Both the position numbers and the translations under genes were made by a program. Positions 1 to 5,718 of a stretch of 11,953 bases of DNA are shown piece after piece (positions within the stretch are counted from its first letter, which is position 1; each line of letters begins with the position of its first letter). The notes under the pieces are model-generated. The model was not told the DNA's origin and made no database searches. It saw only the letters and a list, made by a program, of their open reading frames with translations. The stretch covers positions 1 through 11,953 of the forward strand of contig USOK01000027.1 of NCBI GenBank assembly GCA_900556295.1, written 5' to 3'. This stretch comes from an uncultured bacterium (lineage in GTDB: Bacteria > Cyanobacteriota > Vampirovibrionia > Gastranaerophilales > Gastranaerophilaceae).

Positions 1-185
1 TGTGTTGCTCGAATATAAATCGAATCATTTTTATCAGCCCACCAATGAATTGCTTTTGTTTTTCCAAGTCCATGTTCTCCAAATACTAAAGCTAATTTTG
101 GAATATTAGGAGGAAGTTTCTTTAGTTCCTCCATTAATGTAATAAATCTCTTAACGTTTTGAGTTTTAATAAAGGTTCTTTTCAT
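1..185 (-). CDS. MuB-type AAA+ ATPase, target-DNA activator (partial, N-terminal part)
   Basis: Only the first 61 codons are present; the gene leaves the window at position 1. The start is ATG at 185, 3 bp after the transposase stop, with a good Shine-Dalgarno GGAG (194-197) inside the end of the transposase gene, so the two are translationally linked. A Walker A motif GEHGLGKT is at residues 36-43, preceded by a hydrophobic strand (LALVF), as in MuB/TniB-type ATPases. In Mu, MuB binds ATP and target DNA, delivers the target to the MuA transpososome and gives target immunity. The function is assigned from the P-loop plus its position right after a MuA-like gene; the Walker B and sensor regions are not visible. 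Confidence 0.85.
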   Translation of the reverse strand, partial: MKRTFIKTQNVKRFITLMEELKKLPPNIPKLALVFGEHGLGKTKAIHWWADKNDSIYIRAT

Positions 186-188
186 AGT

Positions 189-2198
189 TTAATCTCCATA
201 AATGTTTTGGTATTCATCACTTCTAATATATTGAGTAAGCCAAGTTCGATCTTCAGCATTGGTGCAACCATTCTTCATAAGCCACTCATACTTTTCATAA
301 TTTGAAGTAAAAATTGGTCTGTTCATTTGCTGTTCACGAGGTGTTTTCTTGCGTTCTTTTTTAGGTTTTTCTTCAATTTGTTGTTCCAATTCTTCTATTT
401 CTAAAACAGGCTCTGTCTCAATTCCCAAAAGCTTAATTTCTTCTTTAGGGAAGGTCTTTTTAACTTGTTTAATCAGCCTGTGTTTTAATTGTTGCTGCTT
501 TTGGTACTGATACTTGTATTCTTCCATATCCTTGACTGTTCCGAGAACTCTCGCCATCGGATGAACTTTTTGAACCCTATGAGCTACGCATAAAAACTCA
601 CCTTTTGTTGAATACACTTGTATTTTTGAAAGGTCAAATAAACTGTATCGGATATTTACTTTATCTCTAATCCCAATAATAGCCTCACTTCTGTAATGCA
701 TATTCAAGAATGTTATTCCATGTCTATTTATTGTTCGGCATTCTGTTTTCATCATTAAATCATCCAAAACTTGAGGATTAATATTTTGTTTTTGAACGCT
801 GTCTAACATCTCTTGAATAGTTTTTGAACGGTCATTAGGACACAGATTTTTATTGTGAAATTTAATCCATCCGTTAATATATTTTATTGTTTCTTGTACT
901 GTCGGGATGTGGTTATTCGTCAGTTTTTTATGCCATTCTTCATGTAACTTCTCACCTCGTTTCAACCACGCAGGTTTATCTTCAATACAAGTTCCGATAT
1001 AGCTTGGCATTCCTTTTTCAAACTCCTCCTGAAATTCCCTGAAAAATCTCTCAATGACTTTGGCTCTTGCATTATATGGTTTTGCAAAAACGGAGTGGAT
1101 GTTTAAATTTGCATACACTCCATTAAATAAATCTTCTTCAAAGTCGGTGTTTTGAAAGAATCGTGACTTAAATGCTTTGCCGTTATCTTGGTAGACGACC
1201 TTTGGAATCATACCGAGATTTAGAATACTATTTCTTAATGCACTTGCAATACATTGCGTGCTTTCAGTCATCATAATCTCATAACCGACAAGTGCTGTTG
1301 ACTTCCAATCTAAAAAACCGACAAGAGTAGCTCTTGTCGGTCTGCCGGTAAACGGATTAATTACTTGAAAATTCAAAACGTGTCCGTCTGCGACTAATAC
1401 ATCCCCAACTTCAATTTTAGAAATATCTCTTTCGATATATGGTTCGACTTTATCGTGGTATGCCTTCATACCCATTCTGCGTAAAACCCATTCTGCGTAA
1501 TTATTCTTTCTAAAATTCTCGGCAAATCTTTTAAAGGATAAATCACAAGGCAATTCTTCATATCCTCGTTTTCTCAAGATTTCTTTTGTAAGTTTAATTG
1601 CTTTTCCGTAATTATACTTGCTCGGATGAAGTAATAGGGTTAATAAAATATTTCTCATTTCATCGTTTAAAATTGAATTGTATTCTCCCTGTTTTGACCA
1701 TTTGTATTTTGGTTGCAAACACTCTGTTGATTCATGTTTTTCAAATGCTCTAACCCAGCGGTGCAAAGTTCCGATTGAAATGCTTCCGATAAAATTATAT
1801 GCCTTTGGAAGATACAACCCCGAATTATACAACTCTAAAAATGTTGTGTCAGCCTCTTTTTTAGTCGGATATTTTTTGCGAAGTTTTTGTAAAGCAACAA
1901 CAATATTTGCTCTATAATTTGCCGTTAACTTTGTTTTATCCGATACGAAATCAGGTTCTTTGTAATTACGAGGAACGAGTGCTGTTGTTTTGTTTTCAGC
2001 TTCTCTAAGTTTTTGTTGTATCTCAGGCTCTAAACTTGAAAACAAGATTTCATAACTTGTTCCGCCATTGACCTTAATTTCACGAGAAATATATTTACTC
2101 TCGATTTTGTTTAGTTCCAATCTAACTGAACGAGTTGAGGTCAAACCTTTTGCCTCTGCCACATCCTTAATATTAATATATTTATTATCTTCATTCAT
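189..2198 (-). CDS. MuA-type DDE transposase
   Basis: A 669-residue protein, close to phage MuA in size (663). It should bind the element ends and carry out strand transfer. Residues 7-70 form a MuA-like N-terminal winged-helix domain (KDVAEAKGLTSTRSVRLEL). About 90-255 is a helical end-binding region. About 260-400 is an RNase H-fold catalytic core with D271 (VADGH), D338 (YQDNGKAF) and E383 (ARAKVIERFF), the first two almost at the MuA positions. About 485-560 resembles the Mu C-terminal beta-barrel, and 560-625 is a basic, coiled stretch like MuA domain III. The final 40 residues, ending DEYQNIYG, may contact the ATPase. Start ATG at 2198; the only ribosome-binding candidate, AGAGGT, is unusually far upstream (about 15 nt). 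The gene is intact, with all three catalytic residues, so the enzyme may be active. Confidence 0.93.
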   Translation of the reverse strand: MNEDNKYINIKDVAEAKGLTSTRSVRLELNKIESKYISREIKVNGGTSYEILFSSLEPEIQQKLREAENKTTALVPRNYKEPDFVSDKTKLTANYRANIVVALQKLRKKYPTKKEADTTFLELYNSGLYLPKAYNFIGSISIGTLHRWVRAFEKHESTECLQPKYKWSKQGEYNSILNDEMRNILLTLLLHPSKYNYGKAIKLTKEILRKRGYEELPCDLSFKRFAENFRKNNYAEWVLRRMGMKAYHDKVEPYIERDISKIEVGDVLVADGHVLNFQVINPFTGRPTRATLVGFLDWKSTALVGYEIMMTESTQCIASALRNSILNLGMIPKVVYQDNGKAFKSRFFQNTDFEEDLFNGVYANLNIHSVFAKPYNARAKVIERFFREFQEEFEKGMPSYIGTCIEDKPAWLKRGEKLHEEWHKKLTNNHIPTVQETIKYINGWIKFHNKNLCPNDRSKTIQEMLDSVQKQNINPQVLDDLMMKTECRTINRHGITFLNMHYRSEAIIGIRDKVNIRYSLFDLSKIQVYSTKGEFLCVAHRVQKVHPMARVLGTVKDMEEYKYQYQKQQQLKHRLIKQVKKTFPKEEIKLLGIETEPVLEIEELEQQIEEKPKKERKKTPREQQMNRPIFTSNYEKYEWLMKNGCTNAEDRTWLTQYIRSDEYQNIYGD

Positions 2199-2218
2199 GG
2201 TATAAACACATTACCTCT

Positions 2219-2245
2219 GAAGTGGAATAATTTGAACACCACTTC
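2219..2245. repeat. Inverted repeat upstream of the transposase gene
   Basis: GAAGTGG (2219-2225) and CCACTTC (2239-2245) are perfect 7-bp arms around a 13-nt AT-rich loop. They lie 21-47 bp before the transposase start. The repeat could be an operator for a regulator of transposition, or an RNA hairpin in the transposase leader just before the AGAGGT ribosome-binding candidate. The sequence alone does not decide between these. Confidence 0.5.
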
Positions 2246-2363
2246 CGAGCTTTGTGTCTGTTTTGTATCAATCCATAATTTTACAAAAATTGTTATGCAA
2301 TAAATTTTGAATTTAATAAAATTCTCGCAAAATTATATCAATTACTCACACTTTTACTGTCCG

Positions 2364-2387
2364 AAAATAATCATACTATCCGTAAAT
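2364..2387 (+). repeat. Element-end repeat, copy A (innermost)
   Basis: A 24-bp copy of the shared sequence, with TCATACTATCCGTAAAT as its distal part. It differs from copy D (2552-2575) at a single position, T for A in ACTATCC versus ACTAACC. It is the copy farthest from the terminus. Probable transposase-binding site. Confidence 0.65.
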
Positions 2388-2438
2388 TATCAACATAGCG
2401 TAAACTTCCGCTATAATTGATTTTGAAACCAATTTTTA

Positions 2439-2462
2439 AAAATAATCAAACTAACCGTAAGC
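2439..2462 (+). repeat. Element-end repeat, copy B
   Basis: A 24-bp copy with TCAAACTAACCGTAAGC as its distal part, in the same orientation as copies A and D. It starts 75 bp from the start of copy A and 113 bp from that of copy D, so the spacing is irregular and unlike a CRISPR or iteron array. Confidence 0.65.
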
Positions 2463-2477
2463 GAGTAAAAAAAGTTA

Positions 2478-2501
2478 AAATATGTGTAGTTTGATTATTT
2501 T
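2478..2501 (-). repeat. Element-end repeat, copy C (inverted, degenerate)
   Basis: On the minus strand the first 15 bases (AAAATAATCAAACTA) equal the start of copy B; the rest has diverged. It lies in opposite orientation to its neighbours, 15 bp beyond copy B. It may be a weak binding site. Confidence 0.5.
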
Positions 2502-2551
2502 AGATTTTGACACTTCCGACCTCCGAAACCCTAACAACAAGCCACTTCTAA

Positions 2552-2575
2552 AAAATAATCATACTAACCGTAAAT
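2552..2575 (+). repeat. Element-end repeat, copy D (outermost)
   Basis: A 24-bp copy with TCATACTAACCGTAAAT as its distal part. It is the copy nearest the edge: 24 bp separate it from the proposed terminus at 2599, a distance that suits the end-proximal site of Mu-type elements. Confidence 0.65.
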
Positions 2576-2599
2576 AATCCATCTACTCGTTAAGTAACA

Positions 2600-2736
2600 C
2601 TATCAAAGCCTTCACAATAATATTTTGCTCCTTCAAACCACAAACCAACAAGAGCATGCCCGTCACTTCCGAGTGCAATTTTTCCAATCGGAGAATTATA
2701 ATAGCTCAGATAAAAGTTTTCAGACTTATTTTTCAT
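2600..2736 (-). pseudogene. ogt: Methylated-DNA--protein-cysteine methyltransferase, 5' fragment cut by the Mu-like element
   Basis: From ATG at 2736 the frame gives MKNKSENFYL, then YYNSPIGKIALGSDG (residues 12-26) and GLWFEGAKYY (31-40). This is the conserved N-terminal pattern of Ogt/MGMT-type repair proteins (YYxSPIGxLxLxSDGxxLxGLWFEGxKY), which repair O6-alkylguanine. After residue 45 and two bases of the next codon the sequence becomes the element end, and a stop follows at 2590-2592. The active-site PCHR region and the rest of a protein of about 160-180 residues are missing; they should lie beyond the far end of the element. No Shine-Dalgarno is present; TATAAA sits 6 bp before the ATG. 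An upstream ATG at 2740 stops after four codons. The gene follows the tRNA terminator and needs its own promoter. The 5 bp at 2600-2604 (CTATC) are the predicted target duplication. Confidence 0.85.
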
Positions 2737-2751
2737 TCATTTTTTATACAA

Positions 2752-2777
2752 TAAAAAAACTCCTTATTAAAGGAGTT
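2752..2777 (-). terminator. Rho-independent terminator of the CAU tRNA
   Basis: On the minus strand AACTCCTT-TAAT-AAGGAGTT forms an 8-bp stem with a 4-nt loop (2758-2777), followed at once by a run of seven T residues. It lies 7 bp after the tRNA 3' end and separates it from the broken ogt gene. Confidence 0.88.
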
Positions 2778-2784
2778 CTTTTAT

Positions 2785-2856
2785 TGGGACCAGAGGGATT
2801 CGAACCCCCGACCAAGGGATTATGAGTCCCCTGCGCTACCGCTGCGCCATAGTCCC
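2785..2856 (-). tRNA. tRNA with anticodon CAU (elongator Met or Ile2)
   Basis: The 72-nt sequence folds fully: acceptor GGGACTA with TGGTCCC (one T-G pair), D stem GCGC/GCGC, anticodon stem GGGGA/TCCCT with loop CTCATAA, T stem GGGGG/CCCTC with loop TTCGAAT, and discriminator A. The anticodon CAU is at 2822-2824. The first pair is G-C, so it is not an initiator tRNA (those have an unpaired position 1). It could be elongator Met, or Ile2 whose C34 is changed to lysidine by TilS; the arm GGGGACTCATAATCCCTTGG resembles many Ile2 tRNAs. CCA is not encoded. The gene starts 55 bp after the stop of the upstream pyrophosphorylase gene and could be partly co-transcribed with it. Confidence 0.95.
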
Positions 2857-2879
2857 AAATATTTAACTTTCATGTTTAC

Positions 2880-2908
2880 AATCTATCATTAAATTAGCAA
2901 AAAATCAA
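2880..2908 (-). promoter_or_regulatory. Candidate promoter of the CAU tRNA
   Basis: On the minus strand TTGATT (2903-2908) and TAGATT (2880-2885) are 17 bp apart, with the tRNA 5' end 23 bp after the -10. The -35 equals that proposed for the U32 gene. The match to sigma-70 consensus is moderate. Confidence 0.45.
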
Positions 2909-2911
2909 GCT

Positions 2912-3928
2912 TTATATTTTTATAGACGTTGAAGAGATAATTTCATTAGCTCCAACTATTTGAGAGTTCAAATCTGTTTCTATCACAGAATTAGAAGCAA
3001 TTACACAATCAGAAAGATGTACCCCATCTTTGATAGTAACATTATCCCAAATTATGCAATTTTCAATTTTGCAATCCTTGCCAATCGAACTATATCTGCC
3101 AATTGTGGAATTGCCTTTAAATGTAACATTATCACAAATTCTAGCATCTTCCGCAATATATGCCCCATCTTTTGTATGAATAATAGGAGCATGGTCAAAG
3201 TAGCATTTTTGTTCAAACAAGTCATGCATAGATTGAATATATTGCGCAATTGTTCCTATATCACTCCAATATTCCTTCACTTCAAAAGTATTTATGGCAT
3301 GCTCAGCTAATAATTTAGGGAAAACATTTTTCGCAAAATCATAAAAAGTATTCTCCGGAATATAATCAAAAACTTTGTAATCAAAAATATAAATTCCGGT
3401 ATTTATAAAATTTGATTTTGCTTCTTCTATCGAAGGTTTTTCTTGAAATTCAGCAATAAAACCATCTTTATCAGTCACAACAACACCAAAATGAGGAACA
3501 TCTTCCATCGGAATTTGTTTTATACCAATTGTAGCAATTGCACCAGATTTTTTGTGAATATCAATTCCATGCTTCAAATCAGCATTAGACAAACCATCAG
3601 CTGACAAAACAACAAAAGTGCTATCTTTTTCAAAAAAGAATTGGCATTTTTTCACACCACCAGCCGTACCAGATAAAGTTTCTTCTTTTACGTAATTGAA
3701 ATTTATACCAAACTTATTATTTGTATAACGTTCAATAATTTTATCTGCCATGTAATATGTGTTACAAATAACGTCTTTAATCCCGATTTGCGCAAGATTT
3801 TCAAAAAGAATATCCATAACAGGTTTGTTAGCAATAGGCACAAGAGGTTTCGGAACCGATTTTGTGAGCGGTTCTAACCTTGACCCAACACCTGCAGCCA
3901 TAATCATTGCTTTAATACTATTACCCAT
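2912..3928 (-). CDS. Sugar-nucleotide pyrophosphorylase (mannose-1-phosphate guanylyltransferase-like)
   Basis: A 338-residue cytoplasmic enzyme expected to join a sugar-1-phosphate to an NTP, giving an NDP-sugar for cell-envelope glycans. The N-terminal Rossmann-like domain has the nucleotide loop AAGVGSRLEPLTKSVPKPL (11-29), GTAGG (87-91), a metal-binding SADG (109-112), EKP (163-165), NTGIY (176-180) and YWSDIGT (220-226). From about 255 to 328, imperfect hexapeptide repeats form a left-handed beta-helix tail. The set fits GDP-mannose or glucose-1-phosphate pyrophosphorylases; the true sugar and base cannot be read from the sequence. Start ATG at 3928 has no Shine-Dalgarno and lies 7 bp after a good -10 hexamer, so the mRNA may be leaderless. 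Internal Met8 or Met10 would cut into the first beta-strand, so the longer form is preferred. Confidence 0.88.
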   Translation of the reverse strand: MGNSIKAMIMAAGVGSRLEPLTKSVPKPLVPIANKPVMDILFENLAQIGIKDVICNTYYMADKIIERYTNNKFGINFNYVKEETLSGTAGGVKKCQFFFEKDSTFVVLSADGLSNADLKHGIDIHKKSGAIATIGIKQIPMEDVPHFGVVVTDKDGFIAEFQEKPSIEEAKSNFINTGIYIFDYKVFDYIPENTFYDFAKNVFPKLLAEHAINTFEVKEYWSDIGTIAQYIQSMHDLFEQKCYFDHAPIIHTKDGAYIAEDARICDNVTFKGNSTIGRYSSIGKDCKIENCIIWDNVTIKDGVHLSDCVIASNSVIETDLNSQIVGANEIISSTSIKI

Positions 3929-3935
3929 AACTTGT

Positions 3936-3964
3936 ATTGTATATTAAAAAGAATATTATTGCAA
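3936..3964 (-). promoter_or_regulatory. Promoter of the pyrophosphorylase gene
   Basis: TTGCAA (3959-3964) and TACAAT (3936-3941) are 17 bp apart on the minus strand. The -10 ends 7 bp before the ATG at 3928, so transcription should start at or next to the start codon. The -35 hexamer is a palindrome and also serves the divergent tRNA-Lys promoter. Confidence 0.7.
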
Positions 3965-3986
3965 ATTAAAAATCAGGATGTATAAT
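3959..3986 (+). promoter_or_regulatory. Promoter of tRNA-Lys
   Basis: TTGCAA (3959-3964), a 16-bp spacer, and a perfect TATAAT (3981-3986). The mature tRNA begins 17 bp after the -10. The same -35 hexamer, read on the other strand, serves the pyrophosphorylase gene. Confidence 0.75.
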
Positions 3987-4003
3987 ATTTGAGTAACATA
4001 TAT

Positions 4004-4076
<73 letters not shown>

Positions 4077-4082
4077 GAATAG

Positions 4083-4110
4083 AAAAGCTTCCGCAAGGGA
4101 GCTTTTTTAT
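4083..4110 (+). terminator. Rho-independent terminator of tRNA-Lys
   Basis: AAAAGCTTCC and GGGAGCTTTT form a 10-bp stem (one G-T pair) capped by a GCAA tetraloop, with the T run continuing to 4108. It begins 6 bp after the tRNA. Confidence 0.92.
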
Positions 4111-4165
4111 TTAAAATCACATTATTCAAAATTCTGCAAGTTGCATTTACAATTAGTCCAACTAC

Positions 4166-4190
4166 TTGACAAGTATAGTATAATTATAAT
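4166..4190 (+). promoter_or_regulatory. Candidate promoter region of the TolC-family gene with tandem TATAAT
   Basis: TTGACA (4166-4171) is followed by two abutting perfect TATAAT hexamers (4179-4184 and 4185-4190). The spacers to TTGACA are only 7 and 13 bp, too short for normal sigma-70 use, so TTGACA may be incidental. Each TATAAT lies exactly 6 bp before one of two in-frame ATGs (4191 and 4197), which fits leaderless transcription from either. Confidence 0.5.
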
Positions 4191-5690
4191 ATGGGCATGA
4201 AAAAGATCTTCTGCTTAGTATTATTAACTTTTTTATTTTTACTAGCAGGAAACGTAAATACACTAGCTATAGAAGATGATGAGGACGAATTGTTTAACAA
4301 TCCGGTCATTATTCGCGATGGGATTTCGGTTTCCATCTTTGATTGCGTTGCCTCTGCTTTCAAAAACAGTCCTCGAATCAGAAAACAAAAATATAACCTT
4401 GACATTGCCAAAAGCAATCTCGGAATTGCTCGTTCTCAATACTTCCCAGTAATCAATGCCGGTGCAGGATTTTATAACGAAAATAATTCTGACAACATTT
4501 ATTACAACTCCCACTACCGAGAACTTCCGACAGTCGGTATCACTGTCAACAAATTAGTTTGGAACTTTGGCAAAACAACCGCCTATATAAAAATGGAAGA
4601 TTTCTACAAAATCGGTGCTGAATACGAGTTTATGGACAGTTTGTGCTCAACTCTTTTTGACGTAAAAGCGAAATATTACGCTCTTTTGAGAGCAAAAGCA
4701 ATGTTACAAATTGCTCAAAATAATGTCGAAATCAACGAAAATATAGTTAAACTTGCAAAGAAAAATCCAGATATAACAACAGCAAAAGTCCATTTAAGCG
4801 AAGCCAAAATTCAACTTGTAGACGCTCAAAACAATTACAAAAACGCAAAACTAGATCTTGACAATGCGATGTTTATTGAAGGACAACCGAAATACACAAT
4901 AAAAACAACTCCGACATTTGCTTTTGACAACAATTTTGTCTACAAGAATAAATCAACAAATAACATAAAAGAATTCACCCCTCAAACATTTAGTTTTCCA
5001 ATGAACGACGCTGTCCAAATAGCTTACGACAACAGTCCGGATTTGAATGTTTTAATCGCCACAAAACACGCGATGGAACAGTCTCTTTTATACATAAAAC
5101 GCTCTTATTTCCCTGACTTGACAGCGAATGCGGGTTACAATTTTTACAACACTAATCAAACAACCAATAATGGATTCCGTGTTGGAGTAAACCTTAATTC
5201 TTCAGTAAATATTATGGAATTAAAACACAGTATAAAAGGAGCTGATGCGCAAGTAAACCTTGCCAATAATGAAATCAATTTATTCAAAAAAGATTTATAT
5301 TTTGAGGTAAAACGAGCTTTCAACAATGTTGAAAAAGCCGAAAAAGAAATTCCAATAGCTAAAACAGAGGTTCTGCAATCTCTGGAAAACTTTGATATTG
5401 TTGAAAAAAAATATGTTGCAGGAGAGGTAAATTATCTTGCAATGCTAAATGCCAGACGTGATTACACATCAGCCTTAACAGCCTATGTAAACAGTCTTTA
5501 TGACTATAATATTGCACTAATTCAAGTTGAAATGGCAATGCACTATCACATCGTTGATATTCACCACAAATCAGAACACGCAATGCATTACCACTCTGCA
5601 GAATTAATTGAGCATTTAAACAAGGTTCTTGGTTGCGACGAACACGAGGAAAAGGAAACCAAAACAAGAAAGGATAAGCAAAATTTATAG
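4191..5690 (+). CDS. TolC-family outer-membrane efflux channel with histidine-rich tail
   Basis: A 499-residue protein. Residues 1-26 are a Sec signal peptide (MGMKKIFCLVLLTFLF..., probable cut after TLA). Two homologous OEP halves follow, about 45-230 and 275-460. Each opens with an amphipathic helix and a beta-strand segment (SQYFPVINAGAGF at about 85; RSYFPDLTANAGYNF at about 305) followed by long coiled helices. This is the TolC/CusC/CzcC fold: a trimeric barrel with a periplasmic tunnel. The C-terminal tail is unusual: residues 451-485 carry nine histidines and one cysteine, including AMHYH twice (449-453, 464-468), then a charged end. Such a tail suggests metal binding. The start could be ATG 4191 or in-frame ATG 4197; neither has a Shine-Dalgarno. 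The permease gene follows after 28 bp. The family is clear; heavy-metal efflux is an inference from the tail and the neighbour. Confidence 0.9.
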   Translation: MGMKKIFCLVLLTFLFLLAGNVNTLAIEDDEDELFNNPVIIRDGISVSIFDCVASAFKNSPRIRKQKYNLDIAKSNLGIARSQYFPVINAGAGFYNENNSDNIYYNSHYRELPTVGITVNKLVWNFGKTTAYIKMEDFYKIGAEYEFMDSLCSTLFDVKAKYYALLRAKAMLQIAQNNVEINENIVKLAKKNPDITTAKVHLSEAKIQLVDAQNNYKNAKLDLDNAMFIEGQPKYTIKTTPTFAFDNNFVYKNKSTNNIKEFTPQTFSFPMNDAVQIAYDNSPDLNVLIATKHAMEQSLLYIKRSYFPDLTANAGYNFYNTNQTTNNGFRVGVNLNSSVNIMELKHSIKGADAQVNLANNEINLFKKDLYFEVKRAFNNVEKAEKEIPIAKTEVLQSLENFDIVEKKYVAGEVNYLAMLNARRDYTSALTAYVNSLYDYNIALIQVEMAMHYHIVDIHHKSEHAMHYHSAELIEHLNKVLGCDEHEEKETKTRKDKQNL

Positions 5691-5718
5691 AGAATTTTGT
5701 TTGTAATAAAATAAAATT

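Larger units (their letters stand above)
1..2599 (-). mobile_element. Mu-like transposable element, one end (partial)
   Basis: The element is read from its terminus at 2599 towards position 1 and continues outside the window. Seen: a MuA-type transposase gene, a MuB-type ATPase gene directly after it, and about 400 bp of non-coding end with repeated 24-bp sites. The probable outer edge on the minus strand reads TGTTACTTAACG, with the 5'-TG typical of Mu, Tn7 and Tn5053-type ends. The edge is placed at 2599 because the adjacent bases resume a recognisable host gene, the 5' part of ogt. No phage repressor gene lies between terminus and transposase, unlike phage Mu. Whether this is a prophage, an integrative element or a plain transposon cannot be told, because the cargo lies beyond position 1. 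The exact edge could be off by a few bases. Confidence 0.82.
2199..2599 (-). other. Non-coding end of the Mu-like element with repeated protein-binding sites
   Basis: This 401-bp stretch has no credible gene. It holds three direct copies of a 24-bp sequence at 2364-2387, 2439-2462 and 2552-2575. Their shared core is AAAATAATCA-ACTA-CCGTAA, with one or a few mismatches between copies. A fourth, partial copy lies in opposite orientation at 2478-2501; its first 15 bases match the core. The outermost copy ends 24 bp inside the proposed terminus. Multiple spaced sites in mixed orientation near the edge are what MuA, TnsB and TniA-type transposases bind (in Mu: L1, L2, L3). The sites are therefore inferred to be transposase-binding sites, though an element-encoded repressor could also use them. 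Confidence 0.7.

Noticed and set aside
1678..1917. 79-codon plus-strand frame
   Set aside because: Antisense shadow of the transposase gene, with no domain pattern.
2364..2575. CRISPR array or plasmid iterons from the 24-bp copies
   Set aside because: The spacing is irregular (75 and 113 bp), one copy is inverted and degenerate, there are no uniform spacers, and the location is a transposon end.
2482..2577. Plus-strand 31-codon frame in the element end
   Set aside because: No ribosome-binding site; it runs through repeats C and D and its composition is not protein-like.
2625..2825. Plus-strand 66-codon frame ending GPEGFEPPTKGL
   Set aside because: The tail is the reverse complement of the CAU tRNA T arm, a well-known false protein motif. 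The frame also runs through the terminator and opposite the ogt fragment.
2785..2856. Initiator tRNA-Met
   Set aside because: It has a standard G-C first pair and lacks the three consecutive G-C pairs next to the anticodon loop expected of initiators (an A-T pair closes the loop).
4184..4514. Minus-strand frames opposite the TolC signal peptide region
   Set aside because: Shadows of a convincing signal-peptide-bearing gene on the plus strand.
5691..5718. Metal riboswitch or separate promoter before the permease gene
   Set aside because: Only 28 bp separate the two genes, too short for a riboswitch, and the -35 is unconvincing.
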